The translations under genes were made by a program, and so were the position numbers. Of a stretch of 9,856 nucleotides of DNA, positions 1-4,938 are shown one piece after another. The notes under the pieces are model-generated. The model did not search any database and had not been told where the DNA came from. It worked only from the letters and a program-made list of their open reading frames with translations. Numbering within the stretch: the first letter of the stretch is position 1; each line of letters begins with the position of its first letter. Origin of the DNA: Gracilibacteraceae bacterium. Its GTDB lineage: Bacteria; Bacillota; Desulfitobacteriia; Desulfitobacteriales; Syntrophobotulaceae. The stretch covers positions 1-9,856 of the forward strand of contig JAIRRL010000087.1 of assembly GCA_031255985.1 (NCBI GenBank). Reading direction: 5' to 3'.

Positions 1-714
1 GACAGCGCTGACAATGACGCACCAGGCAAGCGCCAGCCACAGGCGATTACCCGGCGACTGACCGAGTAACAAAAGCCTTATGCTGTCGGCAATCGCGCTC
101 ATCGGATTGTACCGCGCAAACGCGGCGAGTCCGCCCGGCATACTGCTTATAGGGGCGAAGGAAGAACTGACAAAACCCAGCGCTATCAGCACATACGAGA
201 AAATGCCAACTGTTTCGGGCGACTTTGAAACTGTGCCGAAAAAAACGGCGACATAGGTCAGGGCGGTCACGAACAGCAGTACCAGCACGGTGGCGAGCAG
301 CCATTGCGCGAAACTTGCCTGCGGCCTGAACCCGATCAGGAGGCCGGCCAAAACCACTGCATATACCGATACGAGATTGCTTACGACCGACACGGCGACG
401 TGGCCGCCGAGGATGCTTGAGCGGGCGACCGGCAGCGAGCGGAAGCGCTCAAATATGCCGTTGCGGATGTCCATATGAAGGCGATAGCCCGTATATGCCA
501 CGCCGCTCATCACTGCCATCAGCATCGCTCCCGGCAGCATATAGTCCGCCGCCCCGATTCCGTCAAGCTTCATGTCGCTGCCAAAAACGTACACGAAGGC
601 CAAGAGCATCATTATCGGCATTATCAGAACAGTGATAACGGTGTCAACGCTGCGCGTCAGTTGTTTGGCGACCCGCCCGGACATCACGAGCGTGTCTGAA
701 ATCATGCGTTTCAT
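1..714 (-). CDS. ABC-2 type (DrrB-like) exporter permease, C-terminus cut by window edge
   Basis: Inner-membrane permease that should pair with the ATPase encoded just upstream to export a drug, lipid or peptide; the substrate is unknown. The frame is open for 238 codons from the ATG at 714 to base 1 with no stop, so the last 15-30 residues probably lie outside the window. Predicted membrane segments fall near residues 24-45, 57-76, 107-129, 138-162 and 168-190, with a sixth starting near 225. The cytoplasmic stretch IRNGIFERFRSLPVAR (83-98) matches the coupling loop of ABC-2 permeases, and NPMSAIADSIRLLLLG (203-218) is the conserved motif before the last helix. The start ATG overlaps the ATPase stop as ATGA (711-714), the usual sign of translational coupling. 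The family call is firm. Confidence 0.9.
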   Translation of the reverse strand, partial: MKRMISDTLVMSGRVAKQLTRSVDTVITVLIMPIMMLLAFVYVFGSDMKLDGIGAADYMLPGAMLMAVMSGVAYTGYRLHMDIRNGIFERFRSLPVARSSILGGHVAVSVVSNLVSVYAVVLAGLLIGFRPQASFAQWLLATVLVLLFVTALTYVAVFFGTVSKSPETVGIFSYVLIALGFVSSSFAPISSMPGGLAAFARYNPMSAIADSIRLLLLGQSPGNRLWLALAWCVIVSAV

Positions 715-1478
715 CTTGCCGCCCCCTCGCCGATTATCGCCAAAAAGACTTCTTCCAGCGTCGGCTGCTTGATAATGTATTCCGCTTTCGCGGGCGGGAA
801 CCGTTTTCGCAATTGCGCAAGCGTCCCGTATGCTATGATTTTGCCGCCGTGGAGAATAGCGATATGCTCCGCCAGCTGCTCCGCTTCTTCGAGGTATTGC
901 GTGGTGAGGAAAATCGTCACGCCGGATCTCGCCATTTCCCTGATAGTGTCCCAGACCGCAAGCCGGCTTTGCGGGTCAAGCCCGGTCGTCGGCTCGTCGA
1001 GGAAGACGACGCGCGGTTTGCCGAGCATACTCATCGCCAAATCCAAACGCCGGCGCATACCGCCCGAATATTGCGAAAGCGGCTTGTTCGCCGCCTCCGT
1101 CAGGCCGAACGCCGCAAGTTGCTTGTCGGCAAGAGCTTTCGGGTTTGACAGGTGGCGCAGTCTGCCGATCATAACAAGATTCTCGCGGCCGGTAAGAATA
1201 TCGTCAACCGCGACGGACTGCCCCGTGAGGCTGAAGACTTCGCGCGCGTTCCGCGCCTGTTTCGCCACATCAAAACCGCAGACCCGCGCCGTCCCGCTAT
1301 CGGCCTTCGCCAGCGTGGTCAGGATCCTGATGGTGGTCGTTTTTCCCGCCCCATTGCTGCCGAGCAGCGCGAATATCTCGCCTTGTTTCACGGAAAACTC
1401 CACTCCGGCAAGCACGGTCTGCCCGTCAAAGGATTTACGAAGCCCCGATACGGTAATCGCGTCACTTTGCCCGCCCAT
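711..1478 (-). CDS. DrrA-like ABC transporter ATP-binding protein
   Basis: Cytoplasmic ATPase that drives the DrrB-like permease downstream. Numbered from the ATG at 1478 (255 aa), it shows Walker A GSNGAGKTT (40-48), Q-loop Gln87, signature SGGM (138-141), Walker B VVFLDE (157-162), D-loop GLDP, and the C-terminal PTLEEVFLAI segment of drug-resistance ATPases. The usual H-loop histidine is replaced by glutamine in TTQYLEEAEQ (Gln194), a substitution I recall from DrrA-type proteins. An in-frame TTG at 1499 would add seven residues, but AGGGGG (1488-1493) lies 9 nt before the ATG at 1478 and would fall inside that longer protein, so 1478 is preferred. The start overlaps the end of the DUF1048 remnant by 17 bp and the stop overlaps the permease by 4 bp, so the cluster is one operon. 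Confidence 0.93.
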   Translation of the reverse strand: MGGQSDAITVSGLRKSFDGQTVLAGVEFSVKQGEIFALLGSNGAGKTTTIRILTTLAKADSGTARVCGFDVAKQARNAREVFSLTGQSVAVDDILTGRENLVMIGRLRHLSNPKALADKQLAAFGLTEAANKPLSQYSGGMRRRLDLAMSMLGKPRVVFLDEPTTGLDPQSRLAVWDTIREMARSGVTIFLTTQYLEEAEQLAEHIAILHGGKIIAYGTLAQLRKRFPPAKAEYIIKQPTLEEVFLAIIGEGAAR

Positions 1479-1710
1479 TTGCGCCGTCCCCCTTGCCAAG
1501 TTTCTCCGCGATTTCGCGGTTCAGCCTGCTCCGCCAATCCTCCGCGTAGGTCTTGGCGTTTTTTAGAAGTTCGTCGCAAAAGCCCGCGACGTCGTCCCCC
1601 GTGATTTCGAGTACCCGCTTGCCGGCCGCCGCCCCGGTTTCAAACAGGTCAATCAGGTCATAGTGGATTTTTATCATATCGCAGCCGCTGCCCGCCGCGA
1701 ACATCCACAT
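1462..1710 (-). pseudogene. DUF1048-family protein, N-terminally truncated
   Basis: From the ATG at 1710 this encodes 82 residues. The stretches YDLIDLFETGAAAGKRVLEI and CDELLKNAKTY match what I recall of the C-terminal half of DUF1048 proteins, small helical proteins of about 110-120 aa found next to PadR regulators in Bacillota. The frame stays open upstream only to 1731, and the extra residues RKIQAHMW resemble the mid-protein segment before this region. The first 40-50 residues of the family are therefore missing. The remaining frame overlaps the padR 3' end by 53 bp. It could still be translated from 1710, with AGGAAG about 12 nt upstream, or only serve to couple translation to the ATPase gene. 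The function of the family is not established. The truncation is inferred from remembered homologues. Confidence 0.62.
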
Positions 1711-2041
1711 ATGCGCCTGAATCTTCCTGTCTCAGTTGGTTGATTTTTGCCGCGACGAACTCCCATCTCGCCCAAAAACGGCGCAGTTCCTCGCGCCCCG
1801 CCCCGTTCAATGTGAAAAATTTGCGCGGCGGCCCCATGTCAGAGGGGCGTTTGTCAACCTCAACCAATCTGTTTTTTTCGAGCCGGACAAGTATCGTATA
1901 GGTTGTGCCGTCCACCACCCCGGTGAATCCAAGCGCGTTCAGGCGGCGCGTGATTTCATAGCCGTAGGTTTCGCCGCAGCTGATGATTTCAAGGACGCAG
2001 CCTTCAAGCACTCCTTTGAGCATTTCCGTCAGATTTTCCAG
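1658..2041 (-). CDS. PadR-family transcriptional regulator with altered C-terminus and probable CTG start
   Basis: Winged-helix repressor expected to control its own operon, which includes the DrrAB exporter. The core is recognisable: LTEMLKGVLEGCVLEII (helix 1), ETYGYEITRRLNALGF (recognition region) and YTILVRLEKNRLVEVDKRPS (wing). It is followed by GPPRKFFTLNGAGREELRRFW, a strong PadR signature. The start is unusual. GGAGG at 2050-2054 is the only good ribosome site and lies 8 nt before CTG at 2039-2041, where homologues I recall begin MENLTEMLKG. The alternatives are ATG at 2083 and TTG at 2089; both lack a ribosome site and fall close to the predicted transcription start. From CTG the protein has 127 aa. 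After about residue 105 the sequence no longer looks like PadR: it reads out of frame into DUF1048 for some 20 residues, consistent with a deletion. DNA-binding parts are intact. Confidence 0.85.
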   Translation of the reverse strand: MENLTEMLKGVLEGCVLEIISCGETYGYEITRRLNALGFTGVVDGTTYTILVRLEKNRLVEVDKRPSDMGPPRKFFTLNGAGREELRRFWARWEFVAAKINQLRQEDSGAYVDVRGGQRLRYDKNPL

Positions 2042-2049
2042 TGTGATTA

Positions 2050-2054
2050 CCTCC
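2050..2054 (-). promoter_or_regulatory. Ribosome binding site that selects the padR start
   Basis: GGAGG on the minus strand ends 8 nt before CTG at 2041. No comparable site precedes the ATG at 2083 or the TTG at 2089. It therefore points to initiation at a rare CTG codon. Confidence 0.6.
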
Positions 2055-2056
2055 GC

Positions 2057-2100
2057 TATTCTGTCATACTTGTATTCTGTCATACTCAATACTTGTATAC
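2057..2100. promoter_or_regulatory. Repeats in the padR leader, likely PadR operators
   Basis: The 14-mer TATTCTGTCATACT occurs at 2057-2070 and 2073-2086, a 16-bp period. The 10-mer ATACTTGTAT occurs at 2066-2075 and 2089-2098; it is an inverted repeat (ATAC, TT, GTAT) of the kind small PadR dimers can bind. The set spans the region from the -10 box to the ribosome site, where a bound repressor would block transcription. Autoregulation is inferred from position and family. Confidence 0.5.
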
Positions 2101-2127
2101 TGTAACACAGAGTAGCAACGGCGTCAA
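2099..2127 (-). promoter_or_regulatory. Predicted sigma-70-type promoter of the padR-drrAB operon
   Basis: On the minus strand, TTGACG (2122-2127; 5 of 6 to consensus) and TACAGT (2099-2104; 4 of 6) are separated by exactly 17 nt. The start of transcription would fall near 2092, leaving a leader of about 50 nt before CTG at 2041. The -10 box touches the leader repeats, consistent with repression. Confidence 0.55.
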
Positions 2128-2231
2128 TATGTTATTTGCATTTTATTGAACATTTCTGCGGCAGCGCTGATCATCAGCGCTTGATCCAGCGGTTTGAGGT
2201 CGATTTTCCCTTTGGCAAAAATTTTGCCCAT
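2124..2231 (-). other. Possible 35-codon ORF or gene remnant, unrecognised
   Basis: ATG at 2231 opens a 35-codon frame that ends in TGA inside the -35 box of the padR promoter. The peptide contains KGKIDLKPLDQALMISAAAE, which has a protein-like composition with an amphipathic helix, but no ribosome site precedes it. It may be the tail of a lost gene or chance. I do not recognise it. Confidence 0.2.
2164..2180. repeat. Small inverted repeat between the flavoprotein and padR genes
   Basis: GCGCTGA (2164-2170) and TCAGCGC (2174-2180) form a perfect 7-bp stem with a 3-nt spacer. There is no T-run on either side, so it is not a convincing terminator. It lies about 40 bp upstream of the padR -35 box and could bind a regulator. 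Confidence 0.4.
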
Positions 2232-2239
2232 AAATGATT

Positions 2240-2265
2240 GCCGTGTACAAAATTTTGTACACGGC
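2240..2265. repeat. 26-bp perfect palindrome
   Basis: Both 13-bp arms are exact, with no spacer. The centre is AAAATTTT flanked by TGTAC/GTACA and then GCCG/CGGC. It begins 57 bp beyond the flavoprotein stop and lies upstream of the padR promoter. A palindrome with no loop and no T-run is more like a dimeric-regulator site than an intrinsic terminator, although a cruciform or an RNA stem with a few central bases unpaired could still halt transcription from 2322. No known regulator is assigned. Confidence 0.6.
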
Positions 2266-2321
2266 GCAAAGTTCAATCCTTGTTATTGGCAGCTTTGTTA
2301 TTACAGCGGCGGATTAATCAC

Positions 2322-2909
2322 TCAGGCGCTGAATCTGGCTTTGATTTTGGCGATATGCGCGGGCAAGCCCTCCGGCAAGGCCGGGCCGATGTTGATCCAG
2401 GCCGCCGCTCCCTCATCCGGCAGCGGGCCGAGCATCGTTTGGACGATATGGCGGATGAACTGTTTTTCGATCATATTGTCAAAAACGTTGACCAGCATTT
2501 CGGTGGGCGCGCCGGAGGCCGTGAGGACGGTGAGTTTTTTGATATGAGTCAGCAGCGGCGCCGTGCCGTTTTCGGCGTAGCCGTAGCCGAATCCCGGCAG
2601 GCAAACCCGCTCGAAGAAGCCTTTGACGATGGCGGGCTGCTCGTTGAACCAGATCGGAAAAATGAACACCAGATGGCCGGTTTCTTTCAGTATATTCTGA
2701 TATTTTCGCGCCAGCGGGTAATTAGATTTCCCGTCGCCCTTAAAAAAAGTTTGGCGGTCCGCCGCGGTCATGACGGGGTCAAAACCGTCCTGGTGCAGAT
2801 TGATCAAAGTATAAGGCCGGCCGATGGCGCGCAGATGTTCCGTCAGCGCGTTCCGGGCGGCGGCGCTTATTCCTTCTTCCAGCGGGTGAGCGTAAATGAT
2901 GGTAATCAT
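2322..2909 (-). CDS. NAD(P)H-dependent flavodoxin-fold oxidoreductase (NQO1/MdaB/KefF-like)
   Basis: Soluble FMN- or FAD-dependent reductase, expected to reduce quinones or similar electrophiles by two electrons. At 195 aa it has the usual length for the flavodoxin_2 family. Visible motifs are the N-terminal strand MITIIYAHP with phosphate-binding loop AHPLEEGIS (7-15), the strand-and-flavin segment FIFPIWFNEQPAIVKGFFER (82-101), which matches the FP.WW...PA..KG..DR signature, the active-site loop LPGFGY (104-109), and a third flavin-contact strand LTVLTASGAP (126-135). AAAGGAGG (2919-2926) lies 9 nt before the ATG, giving a firm start. It is the last gene of the MarR operon, 16 bp after the ferredoxin. 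MarR-controlled quinone reductases are a common detoxification arrangement; a role as electron acceptor for the ferredoxin is also possible. Substrate unknown. Confidence 0.88.
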   Translation of the reverse strand: MITIIYAHPLEEGISAAARNALTEHLRAIGRPYTLINLHQDGFDPVMTAADRQTFFKGDGKSNYPLARKYQNILKETGHLVFIFPIWFNEQPAIVKGFFERVCLPGFGYGYAENGTAPLLTHIKKLTVLTASGAPTEMLVNVFDNMIEKQFIRHIVQTMLGPLPDEGAAAWINIGPALPEGLPAHIAKIKARFSA

Positions 2910-2925
2910 GGGCAGCAGCCTCCTT

Positions 2926-3252
2926 TTAATAATGGGTGGAGTAAGTTTCCTCCGTTTTCGCCGGCGCGGCCGTCTCGAGCTCGAACAAATTCAGGGCGCC
3001 GAAGTTGCACTTGCTCAGGCAATCGCCGCAGAGAGAGCATTTTTCCGGACGCGCCACGACCGCCCTCGGCCCGGCTTCAGTTTCCACGATTGTCAAAACG
3101 CGGCGGGAGCACCTCCGGGCGCAGCGGCCGCAACCGGCGCATTTGGCGGCGTCAATATGGACAATCATGTTTTTCCGCTTTTTCAGCTGCCTGATCCGGG
3201 TCAAGGTGACGCCTGTCCAGATCAAAATCGCCGTTCCGATCACAACATACAT
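2926..3252 (-). CDS. Membrane-anchored 2[4Fe-4S] ferredoxin
   Basis: Electron-transfer protein of 108 aa. One hydrophobic N-terminal helix (residues 2-18, YVVIGTAILIWTGVTLT) is followed by a basic RIRQLKKRK stop-transfer segment, so the domain should sit on the cytoplasmic face of the membrane. Two CxxCxxCxxxC motifs use Cys38, 41, 44, 48 and Cys72, 75, 78, 82, enough for two [4Fe-4S] clusters. The usual proline after each fourth cysteine is absent (Ser49 and Asn83). AAAGGA inside the end of the MarR gene lies about 10 nt before ATG 3252, supporting the long form; an internal Met29 would give a soluble ferredoxin. It starts 4 bp after the MarR stop and ends 16 bp before the flavoprotein, so all three are co-transcribed. 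Electron partners are not shown by the sequence. Confidence 0.88.
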   Translation of the reverse strand: MYVVIGTAILIWTGVTLTRIRQLKKRKNMIVHIDAAKCAGCGRCARRCSRRVLTIVETEAGPRAVVARPEKCSLCGDCLSKCNFGALNLFELETAAPAKTEETYSTHY

Positions 3253-3256
3253 TTTA

Positions 3257-3736
3257 TCACATTCCTTTCATCTGTCGCCCGGCCGCTTCAGTTTTTTCGC
3301 CCAAAAGCGCCTCCAGGCGGGTAAAAAAACGCAGAAGCACCTCTTGCTCCCCGTCGCTGAAGTTGGCAAAAAATTTCATCCATTCGCCTCTGACCTCCTG
3401 ATGAATTTTTTTATGCTCCTCATAGACCGGCAGCGCCTTCCCGGTCAGGCGAAAATAAATCTCCTTGCTGTTGTCCGGCTCCTGATAGCTTTCGATCAGC
3501 CCCTGCTTCAGCAGTTTCTTGCTCAGTTTGCTGACCGCGCCCCGCGTCACGCCCATCAGGCGGGCTATTTTGGTGACGTTGGGATGGTCGAGGACGCCGA
3601 TCCAGTCGATGCAATGGGCCTCGGCCAGAGTGAACTCCGCCAGCAGTCCTTCGCGCCTGTGGCCGAAAACCGTCTCGGAATCGCGCATATTGACCAGATT
3701 GACCAGAATGTCCAGCACCTGCTCCGCCCGCTTCAT
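3257..3736 (-). CDS. MarR-family transcriptional regulator
   Basis: Dimeric winged-helix repressor of 159 aa that probably senses small electrophiles, phenolics or redox state. The helix-turn-helix is visible as NVTKIARLMGVTRGAVSKLS (53-72), with recognition helix 64-81. The wing follows in EPDNSKEIYFRLT with its acidic/basic tip, and a long C-terminal dimerisation helix covers about 101-150. Cys42 lies near the start of the DNA-binding domain; whether it is redox-active is unknown. ATG 3736 has GGGGGTGAT about 8 nt upstream, preferred over GTG at 3745, which lies inside that site. It is first in an operon with the ferredoxin and flavoprotein. Two palindromes over its promoter fit autorepression, and the divergent EamA exporter gene may be a further target. 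Confidence 0.92.
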   Translation of the reverse strand: MKRAEQVLDILVNLVNMRDSETVFGHRREGLLAEFTLAEAHCIDWIGVLDHPNVTKIARLMGVTRGAVSKLSKKLLKQGLIESYQEPDNSKEIYFRLTGKALPVYEEHKKIHQEVRGEWMKFFANFSDGEQEVLLRFFTRLEALLGEKTEAAGRQMKGM

Positions 3737-3755
3737 TAATATCACCCCCGCCTGT

Positions 3756-3775
3756 ATTGTTGATATGGAAACAAT
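3756..3775. promoter_or_regulatory. MarR-type operator O1, overlapping the -10 box
   Basis: ATTGTT, an 8-bp spacer, then AACAAT: a perfect 6-8-6 inverted repeat that covers the -10 element and start point of the MarR promoter. Its size and spacing match operators of MarR dimers. The assignment to this MarR is inferred from position. Confidence 0.7.
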
Positions 3776-3801
3776 ATATCATATGATTGTTTCCGTGTCA
3801 A
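3773..3801 (-). promoter_or_regulatory. Near-consensus promoter of the marR-ferredoxin-flavoprotein operon
   Basis: On the minus strand, TTGACA (3796-3801, perfect) and TATATT (3773-3778, 5 of 6) are 17 nt apart. Transcription would start near 3766, giving a 30-nt leader before ATG 3736. Such a strong promoter needs tight repression, which the two flanking operators would supply. Confidence 0.8.
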
Positions 3802-3805
3802 CAAA
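3786..3805. promoter_or_regulatory. MarR-type operator O2, overlapping the -35 box
   Basis: ATTGTT, an 8-bp spacer, then AACAAA: the same 6-8-6 pattern as O1 with one mismatch. The two sites are centred 30 bp apart, close to three helical turns, and 17 of 19 positions match when one is inverted onto the other (3757-3775 against 3786-3804). Two dimers could sit on the same face of the DNA. Confidence 0.65.
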
Positions 3806-3854
3806 AAATTCTCCCGCCAACAAAAACTTGCCCTGCCAACAAAAAAATAAACTT
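3798..3854. repeat. Three imperfect 19-bp A-rich repeats
   Basis: CAACAAAAA starts at 3799, 3818 and 3837, an exact 19-bp period, each preceded by C or T and followed by pyrimidine-rich sequence in the first two units. The first copy is shared with operator O2. The block lies between the two divergent promoters. It may be an intrinsically bent or UP-element-like region, or a run of half-sites. Confidence 0.5.
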
Positions 3855-3861
3855 TCTTTTT

Positions 3862-3890
3862 TTGCCAAGAAAGCTTTCAGGCGCTATAAT
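3862..3890 (+). promoter_or_regulatory. Promoter of the EamA exporter gene
   Basis: TTGCCA (3862-3867, 5 of 6) and TATAAT (3885-3890, perfect) are separated by 17 nt, preceded by A- and T-tracts at 3841-3863 that could act as an UP element. Transcription should start near 3897. That is downstream of the in-frame ATG at 3893, so the long N-terminal form of the exporter cannot be made from this promoter. A leader of about 128 nt results. Confidence 0.75.
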
Positions 3891-3926
3891 GTATGGCAGG
3901 CCGGATGAGCGGCCTCGTCATTGGCG

Positions 3927-3998
3927 TCATGAAAATCATGAAAATCATGAAAATCATGGCAGTCACGAAAATCACGGCAGTCATGAAAATTATGGAAA
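3927..3998 (+). repeat. Eight tandem 9-bp repeats in the EamA leader
   Basis: Consecutive 9-mers from 3927: TCATGAAAA three times, then TCATGGCAG, TCACGAAAA, TCACGGCAG, TCATGAAAA and TTATGGAAA. There is also an 18-bp higher-order pattern (xxxGAAAA then xxxGGCAG). The array ends 26 bp before the chosen EamA start and lies in the predicted leader RNA. It contains many ATG codons without ribosome sites. Confidence 0.8.
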
Positions 3999-4024
3999 TT
4001 CAGAGGTTAGAGGGATCGTGTTTT

Positions 4025-4930
4025 ATGGAAAACGCTAAAAAACCGGTGATATTCCGTATTCCCAAACAGTTAATTATCGCCGGGATGGTATTGTTCGCCC
4101 TGATTTTCGGTTACAGTTTTATCGTGCTGAAAAACCTGATTTCCGCCGGTTTCCCCATCTGGCTCCTGCTCGCTTTCCGTTTCTTCTTCGGGACGCTGCT
4201 CCTGCTCGCCTTGCGCCGCGCCGCCCCGTTTCAGCCTTTTGACCGGGCGACCGTCAGAGCGGGGCTTCTCGTCGGCGCCGCCATTTTTCTCGCTTACGCC
4301 TTTCAGACTTTCGGGCTTGAACTGACCACGCCGGCGAAAAACGGCTTGTTTACCGGCTTATACGTGATCATCGTGCCGCTGATCATGATGGCGCTGAAAA
4401 GAAAAATCTCCTGGCGGCCCCTGCTGACGGCGCCGCTGTGCTTTGCCGGCATAGCCTGCGTTTCCGGCGTCTGGGGCGAAGCGCTGAACCTGAACAACGG
4501 CGACGCTCTCACCATTTGCTGCGCTCTGTTTTTCGCCTTCCACCTGATTTTGCTGGAGCGCTACGCCCCGGTTTTGCCGGCTCTCAACTTCAGCGCCGTC
4601 CAACTGGGAACCGTGGCCCTGTGCGCCGCCGCTCTTTCCTGGTTCACGGAAAAAGACGCCTACGCCGCCGTCGCCTGGGCCGCCGCCTTGCCGGGCCTGC
4701 TCTTTCTCACGGTCTTTTCCACCGGGCTGGCTTTTTTCTTCCAAACTTTGGCCCAGTCCCGCATTTCCGCGAACACAACCGCGGTCGTCCTATGTCTCGA
4801 ATCGGTTTTCGCCGTGATTTTTTCCGTTTTTTACGGCTTCGACCGCTTCACTTTTTCCTTTGCCGCCGGCTCCGTCCTCATCATCGCCGCCATGCTGCTG
4901 GTATCGCTGAACCGGCGGGAGGAAATATAA
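4025..4930 (+). CDS. EamA/DMT-superfamily transporter
   Basis: Inner-membrane permease of the drug/metabolite transporter superfamily, likely an exporter of amino acids, metabolites or drugs. The 301-aa protein has the standard length and about ten hydrophobic helices in two EamA repeats, each of five helices. The first repeat carries FQTFGLELTTPAKNGLFTGL (93-112) and the second QTLAQSRISANTTAVVLCLE (240-259), the paired positions conserved in this family; here LES replaces the common LEP. ATG 4025 is chosen because AGAGGG (4009-4014) lies 10 nt upstream and the predicted transcription start near 3897 excludes earlier starts at and before 3893. It is divergent from marR and convergent with the adaptor gene, ending only 8 bp from it. 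Control by the neighbouring MarR is possible. Substrate cannot be deduced. Confidence 0.9.
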   Translation: MENAKKPVIFRIPKQLIIAGMVLFALIFGYSFIVLKNLISAGFPIWLLLAFRFFFGTLLLLALRRAAPFQPFDRATVRAGLLVGAAIFLAYAFQTFGLELTTPAKNGLFTGLYVIIVPLIMMALKRKISWRPLLTAPLCFAGIACVSGVWGEALNLNNGDALTICCALFFAFHLILLERYAPVLPALNFSAVQLGTVALCAAALSWFTEKDAYAAVAWAAALPGLLFLTVFSTGLAFFFQTLAQSRISANTTAVVLCLESVFAVIFSVFYGFDRFTFSFAAGSVLIIAAMLLVSLNRREEI

Positions 4931-4938
4931 ATCCGGTT

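Noticed and set aside
3927..3998. CRISPR-like array
   Set aside because: Units are 9 bp and contiguous with no spacers, so this is a tandem repeat.
3893..4024. N-terminal extension of the EamA protein made of repeated Met-Lys-Ile units
   Set aside because: The TATAAT box at 3885-3890 puts the transcription start after the ATG at 3893, and a ribosome site points to ATG 4025. The repeats are better read as leader RNA.
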